Source of the DNA: Absidia repens
Taxonomy: Eukaryota; Mucoromycota; Mucoromycetes; Mucorales; Cunninghamellaceae
Direction of reading: 5' to 3'
Length of the DNA: 64,000 nt
NCBI GenBank assembly: GCA_002105175.1
Contig: MCGE01000026.1
Span: forward strand, 310,001 to 374,000
Below are positions 1 through 10,808 of the stretch, piece after piece. Below the pieces are notes generated by a model that was not told the origin of the DNA, did not search any database, and saw only the letters and a program-made list of their open reading frames with translations. The position numbers and the translations under genes are program-made. Positions within the stretch are counted from its first letter, which is position 1; each line of letters begins with the position of its first letter.

Positions 1-14
1 TATTTTCAATTTAG

Positions 15-812
15 GACATATGAACTAGTAGTGTGTCAACAACCTTTACATGCGAGAATGTGTGGATTTGGTGAAAAGGACCGAAGGCCAATTGATCCCC
101 CTCCTATCGTACAACTGATAGTCAGGCAAAAGAGTCAAGAACCAGTCGATGTACAGTAAGTATAAAAAAAGGAAGTCAAATGTAAATTTTAAAGATGGTT
201 GTATGTGTAACTTTGACCCTGTTTTTTTTTTTTATTCTTTCTTTTTCTTGCCCTTTCAATATAGAACGTTACAAATACCATTCTTTGTCCTTCATGTCAC
301 TTTATGGTCTGCTGATCGTACAGAAGAACGAAACATCATTTCAAATCCACCCAAATGTACTCGTGTTTTGATGGGTTCGTTGGTCAGCTCACCCAGTTTA
401 CTGAAGAATCCTGAGGGAGAACAAGGTTTATACTTTGCTTTTCCTGATTTAAGCATCCGTACCGAAGGCCGTTATACCTTGCGTTTTAGTTTGATGAAAT
501 TGGTTAGGTAAGAGAATAAAAAAAAAAAAAAAAAAAAAAAGGTGAAATAAAATACGAACAGAACTGAAAAGGGGGAAAGGGGGGGGGGAGGGGATGGTAG
601 GAGACAATATGATAGGGAAGGAAGGTATATCTCAGGGTCCTCTCATACTCACTTGTTCGCAAAAAATGAAATAAAATAGTGCTGACTTTCAAACCGATGC
701 CAAATCTAAAATTATTGCCCAAGTCTTCTCTGATGCATTTACTGTATATTCTGCGAAAAAGGTAATAACAGAATCGATTATGTCGAGGAAAGGAAAATGG
801 TAGCAAAGGATG

Positions 813-847
<35 letters not shown>

Positions 848-1167
848 AACTCCTTTTCAATAATTTATAATTCGGATTCTTCAAGTTCCCTGGCATGACT
901 GGTAAGTTGGAGAATGACGCTGCTCTTTGGGTGATATATTGAATTTTTATCTGGTCATTACTAAATGTCTTTTTTTTTTTTTTTTTTCTCTTTCTCCAAA
1001 TTAGAATCAACGGATCTGTCGAAAGCATTTGCTAAACAAGGACTCAAAATACCCATTCGAAATGATGGTAAGGATGCTTTTCTCCAGTATTTGTGATCCC
1101 AATTTATCTTGTATTAATTTTTTTATTATGTCATTTATTAGTACGATCAAGAAAATCCGACTCATGA
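15..1167 (+). CDS. Velvet-domain regulator, 3' part (5' end outside window)
   Basis: Velvet proteins (VosA/VelB/VeA/VelC families) are nuclear DNA-binding regulators of development and secondary metabolism in fungi. Reconstructed exons are 15-155, 265-507, 680-761, 886-901, 1005-1067 and 1142-1167, joined by GT-AG introns. The spliced product is about 189 residues. Velvet hallmarks are read directly: [72 protein letters not shown], and the end block [20 protein letters not shown] followed by KIPIRND. The reading frame is open from an acceptor at position 14, so at least one upstream exon is missing. The protein stops eight residues after the domain, so it has essentially no C-terminal extension. 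The short exon 886-901 (16 nt) restores the FPGMT motif. Subfamily is not assigned because the N-terminus is absent. No AATAAA is obvious directly after the stop. Confidence 0.93.
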
Positions 1168-1499
1168 TACTCGAAATGGGAAATATAGCTTAGTTAGATA
1201 TTGTCAATTAGTATTTTATGTCTTCATCTGAAATATATTCTTTTTTTCTTTAATTCAATGTTTGACAATTTTTATGAATGATGGTTTTCATGATTAATGA
1301 CTGACAGCTCTTGGGATTTTTAAGGGGGGGGGCTGATGACTGATGCGTTAGGGTTGTTACCGGATGGATTTTGGGGTTGGTGGTGTTGATTTCAGGCTAA
1401 GGACTGATGGTTTGGAAGCTATTGGGTAACGGGTTTTATAAGCGATGATTGGGATTTGTTAGTTTTTTTGTTATGGCGATGGACGGATGACATGTGAAG
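1168..1499. other. Intergenic, no gene seen
   Basis: AT-rich DNA between the velvet stop and repeat copy A, with a run of Gs at 1325-1332. I see no coding potential or RNA gene. Confidence 0.5.
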
Positions 1500-2870
1500 G
1501 TTTAGTGGAGGTTTAATAATGCAACATACAGTGAAGGGGGAGGTGAACTAAAACCAAATCGAATTGCTCGGTTTTGTCTGCAAAGGCGTCAAGGGAAGAG
1601 AACAACCATTTCGATGATGTTGTATGATGTTGATTGTTATATATATGTATATAAAAAGAGGGGCTTCCTTTTTTGTAGCCGCCAAAGAAAAATAATATTC
1701 GCAAACCAAATCCTTATGACCCAAGAGTATTTCAAATTCCGTTCACGTGGATTTTTATTTACTCCAGCTCTTTTTTTTTTCCTTCTTCTTTTTTATCACC
1801 ATTCATCTTCTTTGAGGTTACGATGATCTTAGATTAGTGTCAGCACTAGCTTAGAAGGGTTTCAGATTAGGGATTACAACATGCATGGGGAACCCCTTTC
1901 ACTCTGGATCTAGGATTTAGACCTCCATTAGATGGCTTTTTGGAGCCGTCATTAACTTAATAAAATGTTAGTTTGTCTTTAGTTTGTATCTGCGTCTGAA
2001 TAAAATATATCTCTTTATACTTGATTCAATGAAAAGTATGCCCATTAATCTTTCTCATGTCTTGTGCGATATATCCTTTTTTTTTGCGATCACCTCTTTT
2101 AATCAGTGTTGACAATTGTAATACCTTAATAGAATATATCCCTTTATTCCCATTTTACAATTATGTCTTTTAAATTGTTGTTGACCATTTCTCAAATTTT
2201 AAGTAATAGTTACCCTCATGCATCCTCCAACATATCATTCCACTGTTACAACGAATTCCCTCTCCTTTAGTTCTAGTATTTACCAACATGCTTCAGTAAA
2301 ATAGACCTCTTTATTGAAAATCTTCTGACTCACTGAATTATAAAAAATGACATTACTATATTTATTTGGCGAGTGTCCTACCAAGCATTTGTCTTCTGAG
2401 TCATCCACTATGACTTATTTACCAATCACGTTAAATAAGTCAAAGTCGTGCTCTGTGTATGTGTGTGTGTGTGTAGCCGCTGCTATAAAGCGTATTGCAT
2501 AGTTTTCTAGCTTATATATTGCCATTACCGTCCTCCTGAAACGTAGTATGCTGGTTGGCAGTTCTATGTCATGTAATGTGAAAAATGGTGGTATTCCCAC
2601 TCCATCATTCATATCAATTAACTTGGGCCATGCCGCCCAATATAACCCGTCCGCCTGCTAGACTGGACACATGGGATATATCCTGCTCGTTATTTCTATC
2701 TAGTAAGGTGCAAAATGGCGGGAATAGGTACTTATTTCATCAAAAACAACCTCCCGTCCGTTTGACACCTAGCAGATCAATCTTTTGCAAGTGTAAGGAT
2801 ATTTTAAGATCTGAATATAAGATTAATGTTTACTTTACGCCCTTGCTGAACTGCACCATATGATATATAT
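1500..2870 (+). repeat. Dispersed non-coding repeat, copy A
   Basis: Member of the family described in the findings. The centre carries CACGTG at 1744-1749, with a diverged GC box before it. The conserved block follows (GATTAGTGTCAGCACTAG around 1832, AAGGGTTT at 1855-1862, GCATGGGGAACCCCTTT near 1883), then the outward signal TGAATAAAATATATCTC near 1998. Degenerate roughly 100-bp subunits carrying TGTTGAC follow. The right end is marked by TTGCTGAACTGCACC near 2843. Boundaries are approximate, judged from where similarity to the other copies fades. No open reading frame is conserved between copies. Confidence 0.75.
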
Positions 2871-3428
2871 ACATTGTACAAAACCATGATAGACCGATGC
2901 TTATAAATTGAGAATGGTAAATAAGAAGATCTATTAATGCATGGCATTACTCATAGTGAACATCTCTATATGGAAATATTCGTGGTCTGGAAATATTCGT
3001 GGATTGATTTATATGGGTGGCATGTGTCCATGTGCAAGTTTCAATCCACGACCTTTGTACTAGTTGTATTTTGTTGAACTTTTATGTTTTCCGCCGTGAA
3101 AAATATACGGATCTCTTGTATTGATAGACTTTTGCTGAGAATTATTCTTTTTCAAAAAGACAATCTATTTTCTGTCATGTGAATGTGAAATGGTGTATTG
3201 TTTGTAGTATATATATTTCAATATGATTGCGGGTCCATCTTTTTCGCTTCGGCGTTTTAAATTTCACCCTCTTTAAATTAAATACCTGGGGTATCTTTTT
3301 TTTTTCTTTTTTTTTTTTTGGTTGTTCTCTTTTTCTTTTCTCCAGAAATATTACAATTTTGTTAATATACATACCAATCTCTTTTTCTCAATTACTACTC
3401 TATATATAAAAAATACCCACTGAGCATT
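2871..3428 (+). promoter_or_regulatory. Upstream region of the START-domain gene
   Basis: No gene seen. A long T-rich tract (about 3297-3345) lies about 80-130 bp before the start codon, as upstream of most genes in this window. A TATATATA stretch at about 3402-3409 lies within 20 bp of the ATG, too close to be a usual TATA box. Confidence 0.4.
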
Positions 3429-4379
3429 ATGACTATCATTGAATCCAACAATCGTCATTCCTCCATCAATCGCAAAAAGCTGGACCTAATCAAGGCTTTG
3501 ACAGGCGACTTGTCAGGTTGGGAATTCTCTCAAGAAAAGGAAGGTGTCAAGTTATACAGCAAACCGGTGGAAGGATCCTCTATTCCCGTAGTGCGTGGCG
3601 ACTATCTTTTAAAGACAACTGAATATACGGCTGAACAAGTGGCTGTGGTGGCTTCTCTACCGGGTACTCGTGCTATTTGTAAGTTGTGTGAAACCGAACC
3701 GAACAGGGGGAAAAAAGCATTGCGGTAACTCTTATTTTTTTATCATTTTGGATTAGGGGATGAGAAGTTCCATTCGGCTGACGCCAAGGAATTCTTTACG
3801 AAATGGGAATGCTTATTCTGGGTGCGGGTCAACACACCTTGGCCAATCAGCAACCGTGATTTTGTAGGATGCAACTTACGGGATTTCTCTCAAGACGGTG
3901 TGTGTTATACCTCCATGGCCTCAGTAGATGACGATTCGATCGGTGCAGTATCTGGATGTGTACGGGGCGATTTGATCTGTTCAGGATGGAAACTAGAAAA
4001 GGTGGCAGATGGTGTGCAAATCACTTATGTGACCCAAGTAGACCTGGCTGGCTCCATTCCCTCCTCCTTCTTACGCAACGTGCAACTTCAAGTGCCTCTC
4101 TGTGCCGGTAAGGTGGCCGAATATGTCTCCAACTATGGCGCTCCTCCCGTCATTGGCGAAATCTCATGTATTTACAAAAACGAAAACTTCGATCATGGCA
4201 AGCGGGAACATATCGTGGAATTGGATGGTGAAGGCAATGCCGCTTGGTCGTTTTCTTCCAAAATGTATCCCAATGGTGTCAATGTCAATAGTACATCCGG
4301 TGAAGTGCAGGTCTCTGAAAATTCAATCTTGATATCTGGTGTTAACGGTCCTACTACTGTTACAATCTCAAAGGCTTAG
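3429..4379 (+). CDS. START-domain lipid-binding protein
   Basis: Two exons, 3429-3678 and 3757-4379, give a 290-residue protein. The junction restores GTRAIWDEKFHSADAKEFF. START/Bet v1-like proteins hold a single lipid or hydrophobic ligand in a helix-grip pocket and shuttle it between membranes. START-family features seen: an N-terminal WEFSQEKEGVKLYSKPVEGS strand pair, VVRGDYLL, the central FFTKWECLFWVRVNTPWPISNRDFV stretch (split here: WVRVNTPWPISNRDFV), and the basic-hydrophobic GWKLEKVADGVQITYVTQVDL segment. No signal peptide or membrane segment is seen, so it is probably cytosolic. The start is the first ATG in a T-rich leader. AATAAA at 4512-4517 is the likely poly(A) signal. The gene sits between two repeat copies (A and B) in opposite orientation. 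The ligand cannot be predicted. Confidence 0.88.
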
Positions 4380-4929
4380 AATTATCTCGCATCTCCCATG
4401 ATATCTGTTTTTATTTTTATCCCCTATTAGTATTATTCTTCATCATTCCCTTCTTTTTTTTCAATCTACCTGATAGACCTGCTTTCCCCCACTCCCCTTT
4501 TTTTTTATATTAATAAAATGAATGCTTTGACATTTTTCTAGATTTCTTGAAGTCCAATATGTAATTATGAATACTAGAGCATACTCGTGTTTTTTGGGAA
4601 AAGGGTTGTTTATGATACGTAGTGGAATTATGTGCTGATTTTAACAAATAGAAGGATAAGCTAGTGGGTTTTAGTTTTAGAACGGAATGATGCAGCGCTT
4701 GGCTATGTCAGCTGGATTAAATGTGGTTTCCGCAAAATGTTTTCGTAATAGTTTATAAACTATCTTTGTCGGTTTTTATCATGTTTTCATTGAGCCAACA
4801 GTGGGACATCTGCGTTTTTCTGGGACATGACCTAGATGATATTTTTACCTTGATTTGGTATATATCCATTGTACCACCACTAGTAAATATATGCCCAGGA
4901 TGTTCAGATGGAATACTATAAGCTAGAAT
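4380..4929. other. 3' region and intergenic, no gene seen
   Basis: Contains the 3' UTR and AATAAA of the START gene. The rest is AT-rich with only short overlapping ORFs on both strands and no recognisable domain. Confidence 0.5.
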
Positions 4930-6330
4930 GCAATGCAAAATTCTCTATAGCAGTGGCTACACGCACAGTACAACCTATATTATATACACCTTTGTTGGAG
5001 AAGTAGTATGACTATCTTTTATTATCAGCGATTTATGTTCTAAGACTGCCACGCCCAGTTACCGGAGCAGAAGGGAAAAGTAGACCTGGTGTATGAACTA
5101 AAAAGCAAATTCTTGGTAGGACACACACAAAAAAGTTACAATAATGACGTTGTTTATAATTTCAATGAGTCAAAAGAGACATGCTTTATTGAAACATATT
5201 AGTAAATACTAGGACTAAAGGATAGGAGGCTCTTTGTAACAATGTAAGGATCTGTTGGAAGTCTCATAGGTAACTAATGCATGGGATTTGAGGAATGGTC
5301 AACACTAATCTAAAGGCACAATTGTAAAATGGAAGCTAATATAATGTATAGTTAAGGCGGAAGAAAGACTAAAGGGTAACTTTTATCGAAGTATACAATT
5401 GTCAACACTAATCCAAAGGAAGTGATCGTAGTGAATGAAATAGGGATCTCATGCAAAAGACACGAAAAAAGACAAAAGGGACATTTTTCATTGAAGAATG
5501 TAAAAAGAGACATAGTTTATTCAGGTGTATATACAATTTATGGAGAAACTAACACTAAACTAAGCTAATGATGGCTCCAAAAAACAAACTCATGGTTGCC
5601 TTCAGATCCTAGATCCAAAATGAAAGGGTTTCCCCATGCATCTTGTAATCCCTGAGCTGAAACCCTTTCTAAACTAGTCCTGACACTAATCTAAGCCCAA
5701 CAATAACCTCATAGGAGCCACAATTTTGAAGAATTAAAGAAAGAAAAAGAAGGAGAAAGAAAAGAAAAAGCGAAAAAATTAAAACGGGTGTAAATAAATA
5801 TCCACGTGGGCGGGATTTGAATATATATCTTTTTTTTTTGGTGGCTAAAAGAAGACTCCTCTTTTCATGCTCTTTTTTTGTTCAAGCCTTTTACAACAGC
5901 CAGCGCCATACAAAAACATCATCCACATGATGGTCCTCTTCTCATGATAATGACCCTCACCATTCAACAATGACAGCTTGATTGATTTTCTTTGATGCCT
6001 TTGCAGACAAAATGGAGCAATTTGGCATAGTTTATGATAGGTAGTTCTCCTTCACTGTAAAATAGTTTATAACTTAACATACTTAAATCAGGTTACCCTC
6101 TTTCATTGTACTGACTTATCTGACGTTATGTTTATTCTATGTACAATAAGATACCCTCTGTCACCCGTCCACACCTCTAATCACCGCGCAATTACATACG
6201 TCTCATAGCATTGTCAATAGATCAGTTTAGTATATATCAGTGTCATTTCTATCACAGTTGCATTTACATCTGAATAAAATATGTCTTGTCGTTTTCCTTT
6301 TGTGTTGTCTCGCATAAGTTTATCATAGTT
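4930..6330 (-). repeat. Dispersed non-coding repeat, copy B
   Basis: One of the best-preserved copies, reversed relative to copy A. CACGTG lies at 5803-5808 followed by the GC box GGGCGG. The hairpin arms AAAGGGTTT (5623-5631) and AAACCCTTT (5660-5668) are perfect 9-bp complements around a 28-nt loop that contains ATGCAT. The right-arm signal, read on the minus strand, is near 5510 (GACATAGTTTATTCAGGTG). The left-arm outward signal TGAATAAAATATGTCTTG lies near 6271 on the plus strand. Subunits with GTCAACACTAATC recur at about 5298 and 5400. Ends are approximate. Confidence 0.8.
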
Positions 6331-7595
6331 TGTTTTATCGACTACATATAGCGACACTGCACTGGGATTGTGTGCATAGAAGAAAAAAAACTGGTACATA
6401 TCTGTGTACAAAATAAAATAGGATTAGGTATGAGACAACATCGATCAACCATTATCTTCAGAGAACCATCTATTGCTCATGATCTCTAAATATTGAGGGT
6501 GAGACCTATTTCTTGAAAGGTTTCTCAAAAAGTAAGCAGTGGCGACAGCATAAAATGTTGACGGTTTAAGCTCACTGGGAAGGTGTTTTATTTACCCGCA
6601 TATCATTCCCTTTTTTGGTAAACGCCTTGTGGTTGCAATTCTTCAAGCCCCATTAGCCAAAACTGGCGAACTTCAGATGCCCTTGATGTTTTTTTTTCTA
6701 AACACAGAAACTTCCCAAAAACGCACTTTTATTTCTTTTCATCTTTACTATCCTACTGTATTATGTATGTGTTCCATTGGCAAGTAAAGTAAGCCTCTTT
6801 AGCATTTTAGTGTGACCTAAATTTTCTTCGTTCTTCCTGAACTGCGTCATTTTATTGCATGTTAATTGGCATGTATGGTTCATGGCTACTTGTATCGAAA
6901 ATAACTTTTCAGTTTAAAAATCACAGAGTGACAGGATGTTTGTGTGATTTTTTGAGCAAGTTGTATCCACAATGATGCTTGTTTTCTTCAAGAGATGATC
7001 GGAAAATCTTTTACGAGTAGTAAATAAATGCCTAGTTTAGTATAAATATGGCGGTCCCCAGTCTAACATACGTTGTCGGCCCAGATTGATTGAATTGCGA
7101 ATATCTGCCTGCTATATGCCCACATACCATATCTATATTAATAGCGCACAATACTTCGAAGAATCCCCAACTTGTTTTGAATCAGCGACTATATGAATTT
7201 TTTATTTTAGTGCTTGAACCTTAAACTAAAACGAGCACAATTTTAATAGTGTTGTTTTTTGACAAGGCACACTAATGATTGTTCAAACAAATACATTGTT
7301 TGCAGATCCCCATATTGCAAATGAAGAAAAATGATACAATGAGGAGAACGGATGAAACCGCTTATTTCCTATCAGGACTTATATTGCCAAGACTGGAAAT
7401 CAAATACAGTAATAAAGTTGCGGGATTACAAATGGACTAAATTTACCTTTAAATGGATAATAAATATACAACAATCAGCCAGCGAATAAATTATTTTTTT
7501 CTCTCTTCCTTTCTTTTTTTTTTTTCCCTTTTTTTTTCAGCATCCCCCATTTCCCATTCCCTTCTTCCTCTTTTTTTCTTCACTCAATATAAAAC
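6331..7595. other. Intergenic, promoter side of the first CYSTM gene
   Basis: AT-rich, without a credible gene. The repeat end motif CTGAACTGCGTCAT occurs near 6838, so part of this stretch may be an older repeat remnant. A CT/T-rich tract (7490-7580) leads into the CYSTM start codon. Confidence 0.45.
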
Positions 7596-7991
7596 ATGTC
7601 TTATCAACAGCAACCCCCTAATAATGGAGGATATTACCAACAACCACCTATGTCTGGATACCCTCAACAACAGTCTCAGCCAGGCTATTACCAACAACCT
7701 GCATACTATCAACCTGCGTAAGTATATCATCTTCTCTTACTAATTGCTCATGCTAAAAGTAACGTTTTATGTATCGGTATTCATATATAGTCCTCCTCCT
7801 CAAACATATATCATCCAACAACAACCTCAACATCGTCAGGATGATGGATGCTGTGCTTCATTGTAAGTATCACAAACACGATACCCATAATTAGATCGTA
7901 CAAAAAAGGCTCATTCTTTTTTCTTTTTCCATCATAATCTAGTTGTCTTGGTATGGCCTGTTGTTGTTGTATAGAAGAATGCTGTCTATAG
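7596..7991 (+). CDS. Small Cys-rich CYSTM-like protein, first copy
   Basis: Three exons (7596-7717, 7791-7862, 7943-7991) give an 80-residue protein starting MSYQQQPPNNGGYYQQPP. The layout is that of CYSTM (cysteine-rich transmembrane module) proteins: a Gln/Pro/Tyr-rich disordered N-terminus and a C-terminal Cys-dense segment, here DDGCCASFCLGMACCCCIEE followed by CCL at the end. In other eukaryotes such tails are membrane-associated, often palmitoylated, and linked to stress resistance. That role is inference here. The ATG lies just after a CT-rich leader. AATAAA at 8245-8250 is the likely poly(A) signal. A second CYSTM-like gene lies 2.6 kb downstream at 10581-10808, on the other side of the glycosyltransferase gene. 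Confidence 0.8.
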
Positions 7992-8381
7992 AAAAATATC
8001 AAGCAGAAAATAGATACCTTATTGTTCTCCCCCTCCCCAAAATCCTTCTTTTTTATTTTTAGCTTGCCTTTCCCTATCCCTTTATCAGCTTTGCTGCCCT
8101 TAACGGAGGAAGATTATCATCAATCACCCAATCATTATCAATACTTGTTTTTTCTTTACTTTTACTTTTATAATTATTTCCATCATTTCTTGTTACCCTT
8201 GCCCTTTCTTCTCTATTTTAGTATTATCTACTGCTGTTTTATATAATAAAGTCTACAAATTGTCGCATTCATTCGGCGCTTTAATCCCACCACACAAAAC
8301 ACGGGAGTTGGATAGAAGTTTTTTCTTTTTTTGCTCTCTCTCTCTTCTTTGAATCGTCTTTCCCCCTCCCCTTATTCAAAA

Positions 8382-9767
8382 ATGTCTCTTCTTAGGATAT
8401 TCAAAAGCAAAGGAAATGTATTTATTGTAGTGTTTATATGCTCAGTTATATTTTTCCTTTCTGCTTTGTTACCATCAACGTCCTCGCAGTTCAAAGAAAC
8501 AACACAGCAACAAGGTCATCAAAGCTCAACACCATCAAGGAACAAATACAGCCGGATAAAGGATGACAAGAAACAGCAACTACTCTATTCAGCTCTTGGA
8601 CATATACGCATTGGGTACGTGGCCAACCGTACGCCTGATGTGGATACGCCTCCTCTTCTCGTCATGTATAGCTGCAAATCACCGCAAATGCCGTGCGGAT
8701 CATGGGGGAAACGTTTACTGGACATGACTCATGCCTACTACTTCAGTATGTTGGTGGATGGCACTGCTTTCACGGCGGACATGTCTGATCCTGTGGGTCT
8801 GGCTTCTTACTTTAAACCTCATCCTGGGTTTATGGCACTTCAACCCAGCCAGGCGTACCACTACATTCAGCAAATGGACGACAATGAACGACAGAACAAA
8901 GTGCGCAATCTCACCATGCAAACGATGACACTGGATCCCAATATCAACTATGCCGATCATTTCAAACAAGGTCAGACGCCTGTACGGATGTTACAAACGA
9001 CGCAATGGCCCGAGGACAGCATCACGAACACCTTCCAGATCTCAACGCCTATGAAACACTTACGGGACAAGTATCGACTGAACGAGCTACCGGAAACGTC
9101 AGAATGGTTTTGGCTGGTGTATCGACTCTTATTCAATCCTTCGGACTGGTTGGCATCACAATTGGAACCGCATCGTATGCTGATGGGTGGATCGGTCACC
9201 TGGGGCGAGTCTCTTTCATTGATGGATCCTCGAAATCAAGTCGACGCAACGGTGAGCTCGTCATGGTTCCGCATCGGCCTACGTTTGGATCATCCTTATC
9301 AGTCGGAAACGTCGGCAGCGGCGGCAGTGGATTGTTGGCTCAAGTATATCGATCAATTATGCGTAGCATCAAAAAAGAAGCAATGTCATCTCTTTGTGTC
9401 CTCGGCAATAGGTGCGGCACCTTTGGAAAAAATCAAACGGTACAACAAATGGAGCCTTTCGTCAGCATCGTCAACGGCAGTGGTGGTACATACGGTGGAC
9501 GACAAGTATGCTTTTGCCACGATGGGTCAAGACGTAGTGGATGTGGATCAGAAAAAGAAGAAGGCGTTATTTGAATCGGACGAACAACATGCAACTTCTC
9601 TGTTTGCTCGCCAGGTCATGGATTGGATGATTTTATCAAGGATGGATTATTTGCTGGGGTCAAGGGATGACGATTTTATTAGGACGGCGGCATGGGCTGC
9701 TCAAGTACAAACAGATCTGCTGATGGATGATACCTCTTGTCAAATCAAACCGATGATGGACTGGTAA
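8382..9767 (+). CDS. Type II membrane fucosyltransferase-like glycosyltransferase
   Basis: Single-exon gene, 461 residues from the ATG at 8382. The frame is open upstream to 8331, but only from TTG codons in the CT-rich leader. A short basic N-terminus (MSLLRIFKSKGN) followed by a hydrophobic segment at about residues 12-30 makes a signal anchor typical of Golgi enzymes. The luminal part has the pattern of the GT-B fucosyltransferase superfamily (FUT8/NodZ/xyloglucan-FUT-like): a CGSWGKRLLD block resembling the GGWGDR motif, WFRIGLRLDHPYQ in the position of the HxRRxD-like motif, HLFVSSAIG in the place of the VFVSTD strand, and SRMDYLLGSRDDDFIRTAA like the C-terminal LSxxDxLIGSxSSxFSRTAA motif. 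The acceptor is unknown. AATAAA lies at 9939-9944. Family assignment rests on motif recall and is moderate. Confidence 0.7.
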   Translation: MSLLRIFKSKGNVFIVVFICSVIFFLSALLPSTSSQFKETTQQQGHQSSTPSRNKYSRIKDDKKQQLLYSALGHIRIGYVANRTPDVDTPPLLVMYSCKSPQMPCGSWGKRLLDMTHAYYFSMLVDGTAFTADMSDPVGLASYFKPHPGFMALQPSQAYHYIQQMDDNERQNKVRNLTMQTMTLDPNINYADHFKQGQTPVRMLQTTQWPEDSITNTFQISTPMKHLRDKYRLNELPETSEWFWLVYRLLFNPSDWLASQLEPHRMLMGGSVTWGESLSLMDPRNQVDATVSSSWFRIGLRLDHPYQSETSAAAAVDCWLKYIDQLCVASKKKQCHLFVSSAIGAAPLEKIKRYNKWSLSSASSTAVVVHTVDDKYAFATMGQDVVDVDQKKKKALFESDEQHATSLFARQVMDWMILSRMDYLLGSRDDDFIRTAAWAAQVQTDLLMDDTSCQIKPMMDW

Positions 9768-10580
9768 AAACTCGATACAAGTATGGTCGTTAGGACGGTA
9801 TCGTGTGTTTTTCCCCGCCCCTCTTGGTTATATTTTTGCTTTTTATTGTTGTAGTTACATTTATACTCCACCTATTATCACCTAGCATTTTTATATAGTT
9901 TCTCCCTATTCATTTTTATTTTATTTTATCATGTGACAATAAAAATCATTTGTATCGTCTGCATTATATCTTTTATTGTTGATAGATCTGGGCGATGTCT
10001 ATTTTTTCTTTTCTTGGCATGAAGTAATAGTGTGTTTATGTGTGAAGGGAAGGGGAACTTATCTCATCAGCCACACCGGCAGTTGAAAACAACAAAGCGA
10101 TCTGCAACGGACGGAAGAAAGGGTGTTTACGGATTGAAGTGAGGCAATATCTTTTTTACAATGCATTACAATTAATATGGGGTAAAATACAAATAGTCAA
10201 GAAGAATATGTACTTATGTTAGTGAGTGATGAGAACAATAAAAAATGCTTCCATATTTACAATTTCTGTATACCGATGGTGGATGATTTATCCTTTAAGA
10301 TGTTTCTGGCCGAGAACAATACTGTAACTAGGTGCACCCCTTTTTGGTTTTGTTTTTGCGCCAAGATTTTTTTTGGAGCTGATTATCGGGAGTTTAAAAA
10401 AACGGATCATGCAAAAAAAAAAAAAAGATAAAAATAAAAAAATATGTCTATTTGCAGGCAAAAAGTATTTAAAGGGATCTTTTTTTTTCTGCTGTAACCT
10501 CTCTCTCTCTCTCTCTCTCTTTCTGTCTTTCTACTATATTCCTTATTTTATTTTTATCCACCACACGATAGTCCATACAA
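9768..10580. other. Intergenic, 3' UTR and CYSTM promoter
   Basis: No gene seen. It holds the poly(A) signal of the glycosyltransferase gene (9939-9944). Upstream of the second CYSTM gene there is a TATTTAAA-like element (about 10467) and a pure CT tract (about 10499-10520). Confidence 0.45.
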
Positions 10581-10808
10581 ATGAACAACCAATATTATAA
10601 CAATCCTCCCCCACCTCAACAAGCTTATTATGGGCAACCTCCACAACAAGGATATTATCAACCTCCACCTCCACCAAATACTGTCTATACTCAAGCACCA
10701 CAACGCCAGCAAAGCAGCAACAGTGGATGTTTGACTTGTCTTGTCGGCTGTTTGGCATGTGAAATGTGTTGTTGTGCCACTGAAGAAATGTGCGATATGT
10801 GCTGTTAG
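10581..10808 (+). CDS. Small Cys-rich CYSTM-like protein, second copy
   Basis: Intron-less 75-residue ORF starting MNNQYYNNPPPPQQAYYGQP. The N-terminal two thirds are Pro/Gln/Tyr-rich. The C-terminus is Cys-dense (SGCLTCLVGCLACEMCCCAT, then EEMCDMCC). This is the CYSTM architecture, paralogous to the gene at 7596-7991 but without its two introns. A membrane-peripheral, stress-related role is inferred from the family only. A TATTTAAA-like element and a CT repeat precede it, and AATAAA at 11009-11014 follows. Confidence 0.78.
   Translation: MNNQYYNNPPPPQQAYYGQPPQQGYYQPPPPPNTVYTQAPQRQQSSNSGCLTCLVGCLACEMCCCATEEMCDMCC

Noticed and set aside
504..806. 100-codon minus-strand ORF opposite velvet introns and exons
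   Set aside because: It spans velvet intron 2 and exon 3 on the other strand and translates homopolymers. The velvet domain on the plus strand explains the sequence.
8331..8381. Extended N-terminus for the glycosyltransferase-like ORF
   Set aside because: The extra 17 codons start at TTG and lie in the CT-rich leader. The ATG at 8382 gives a normal signal anchor.
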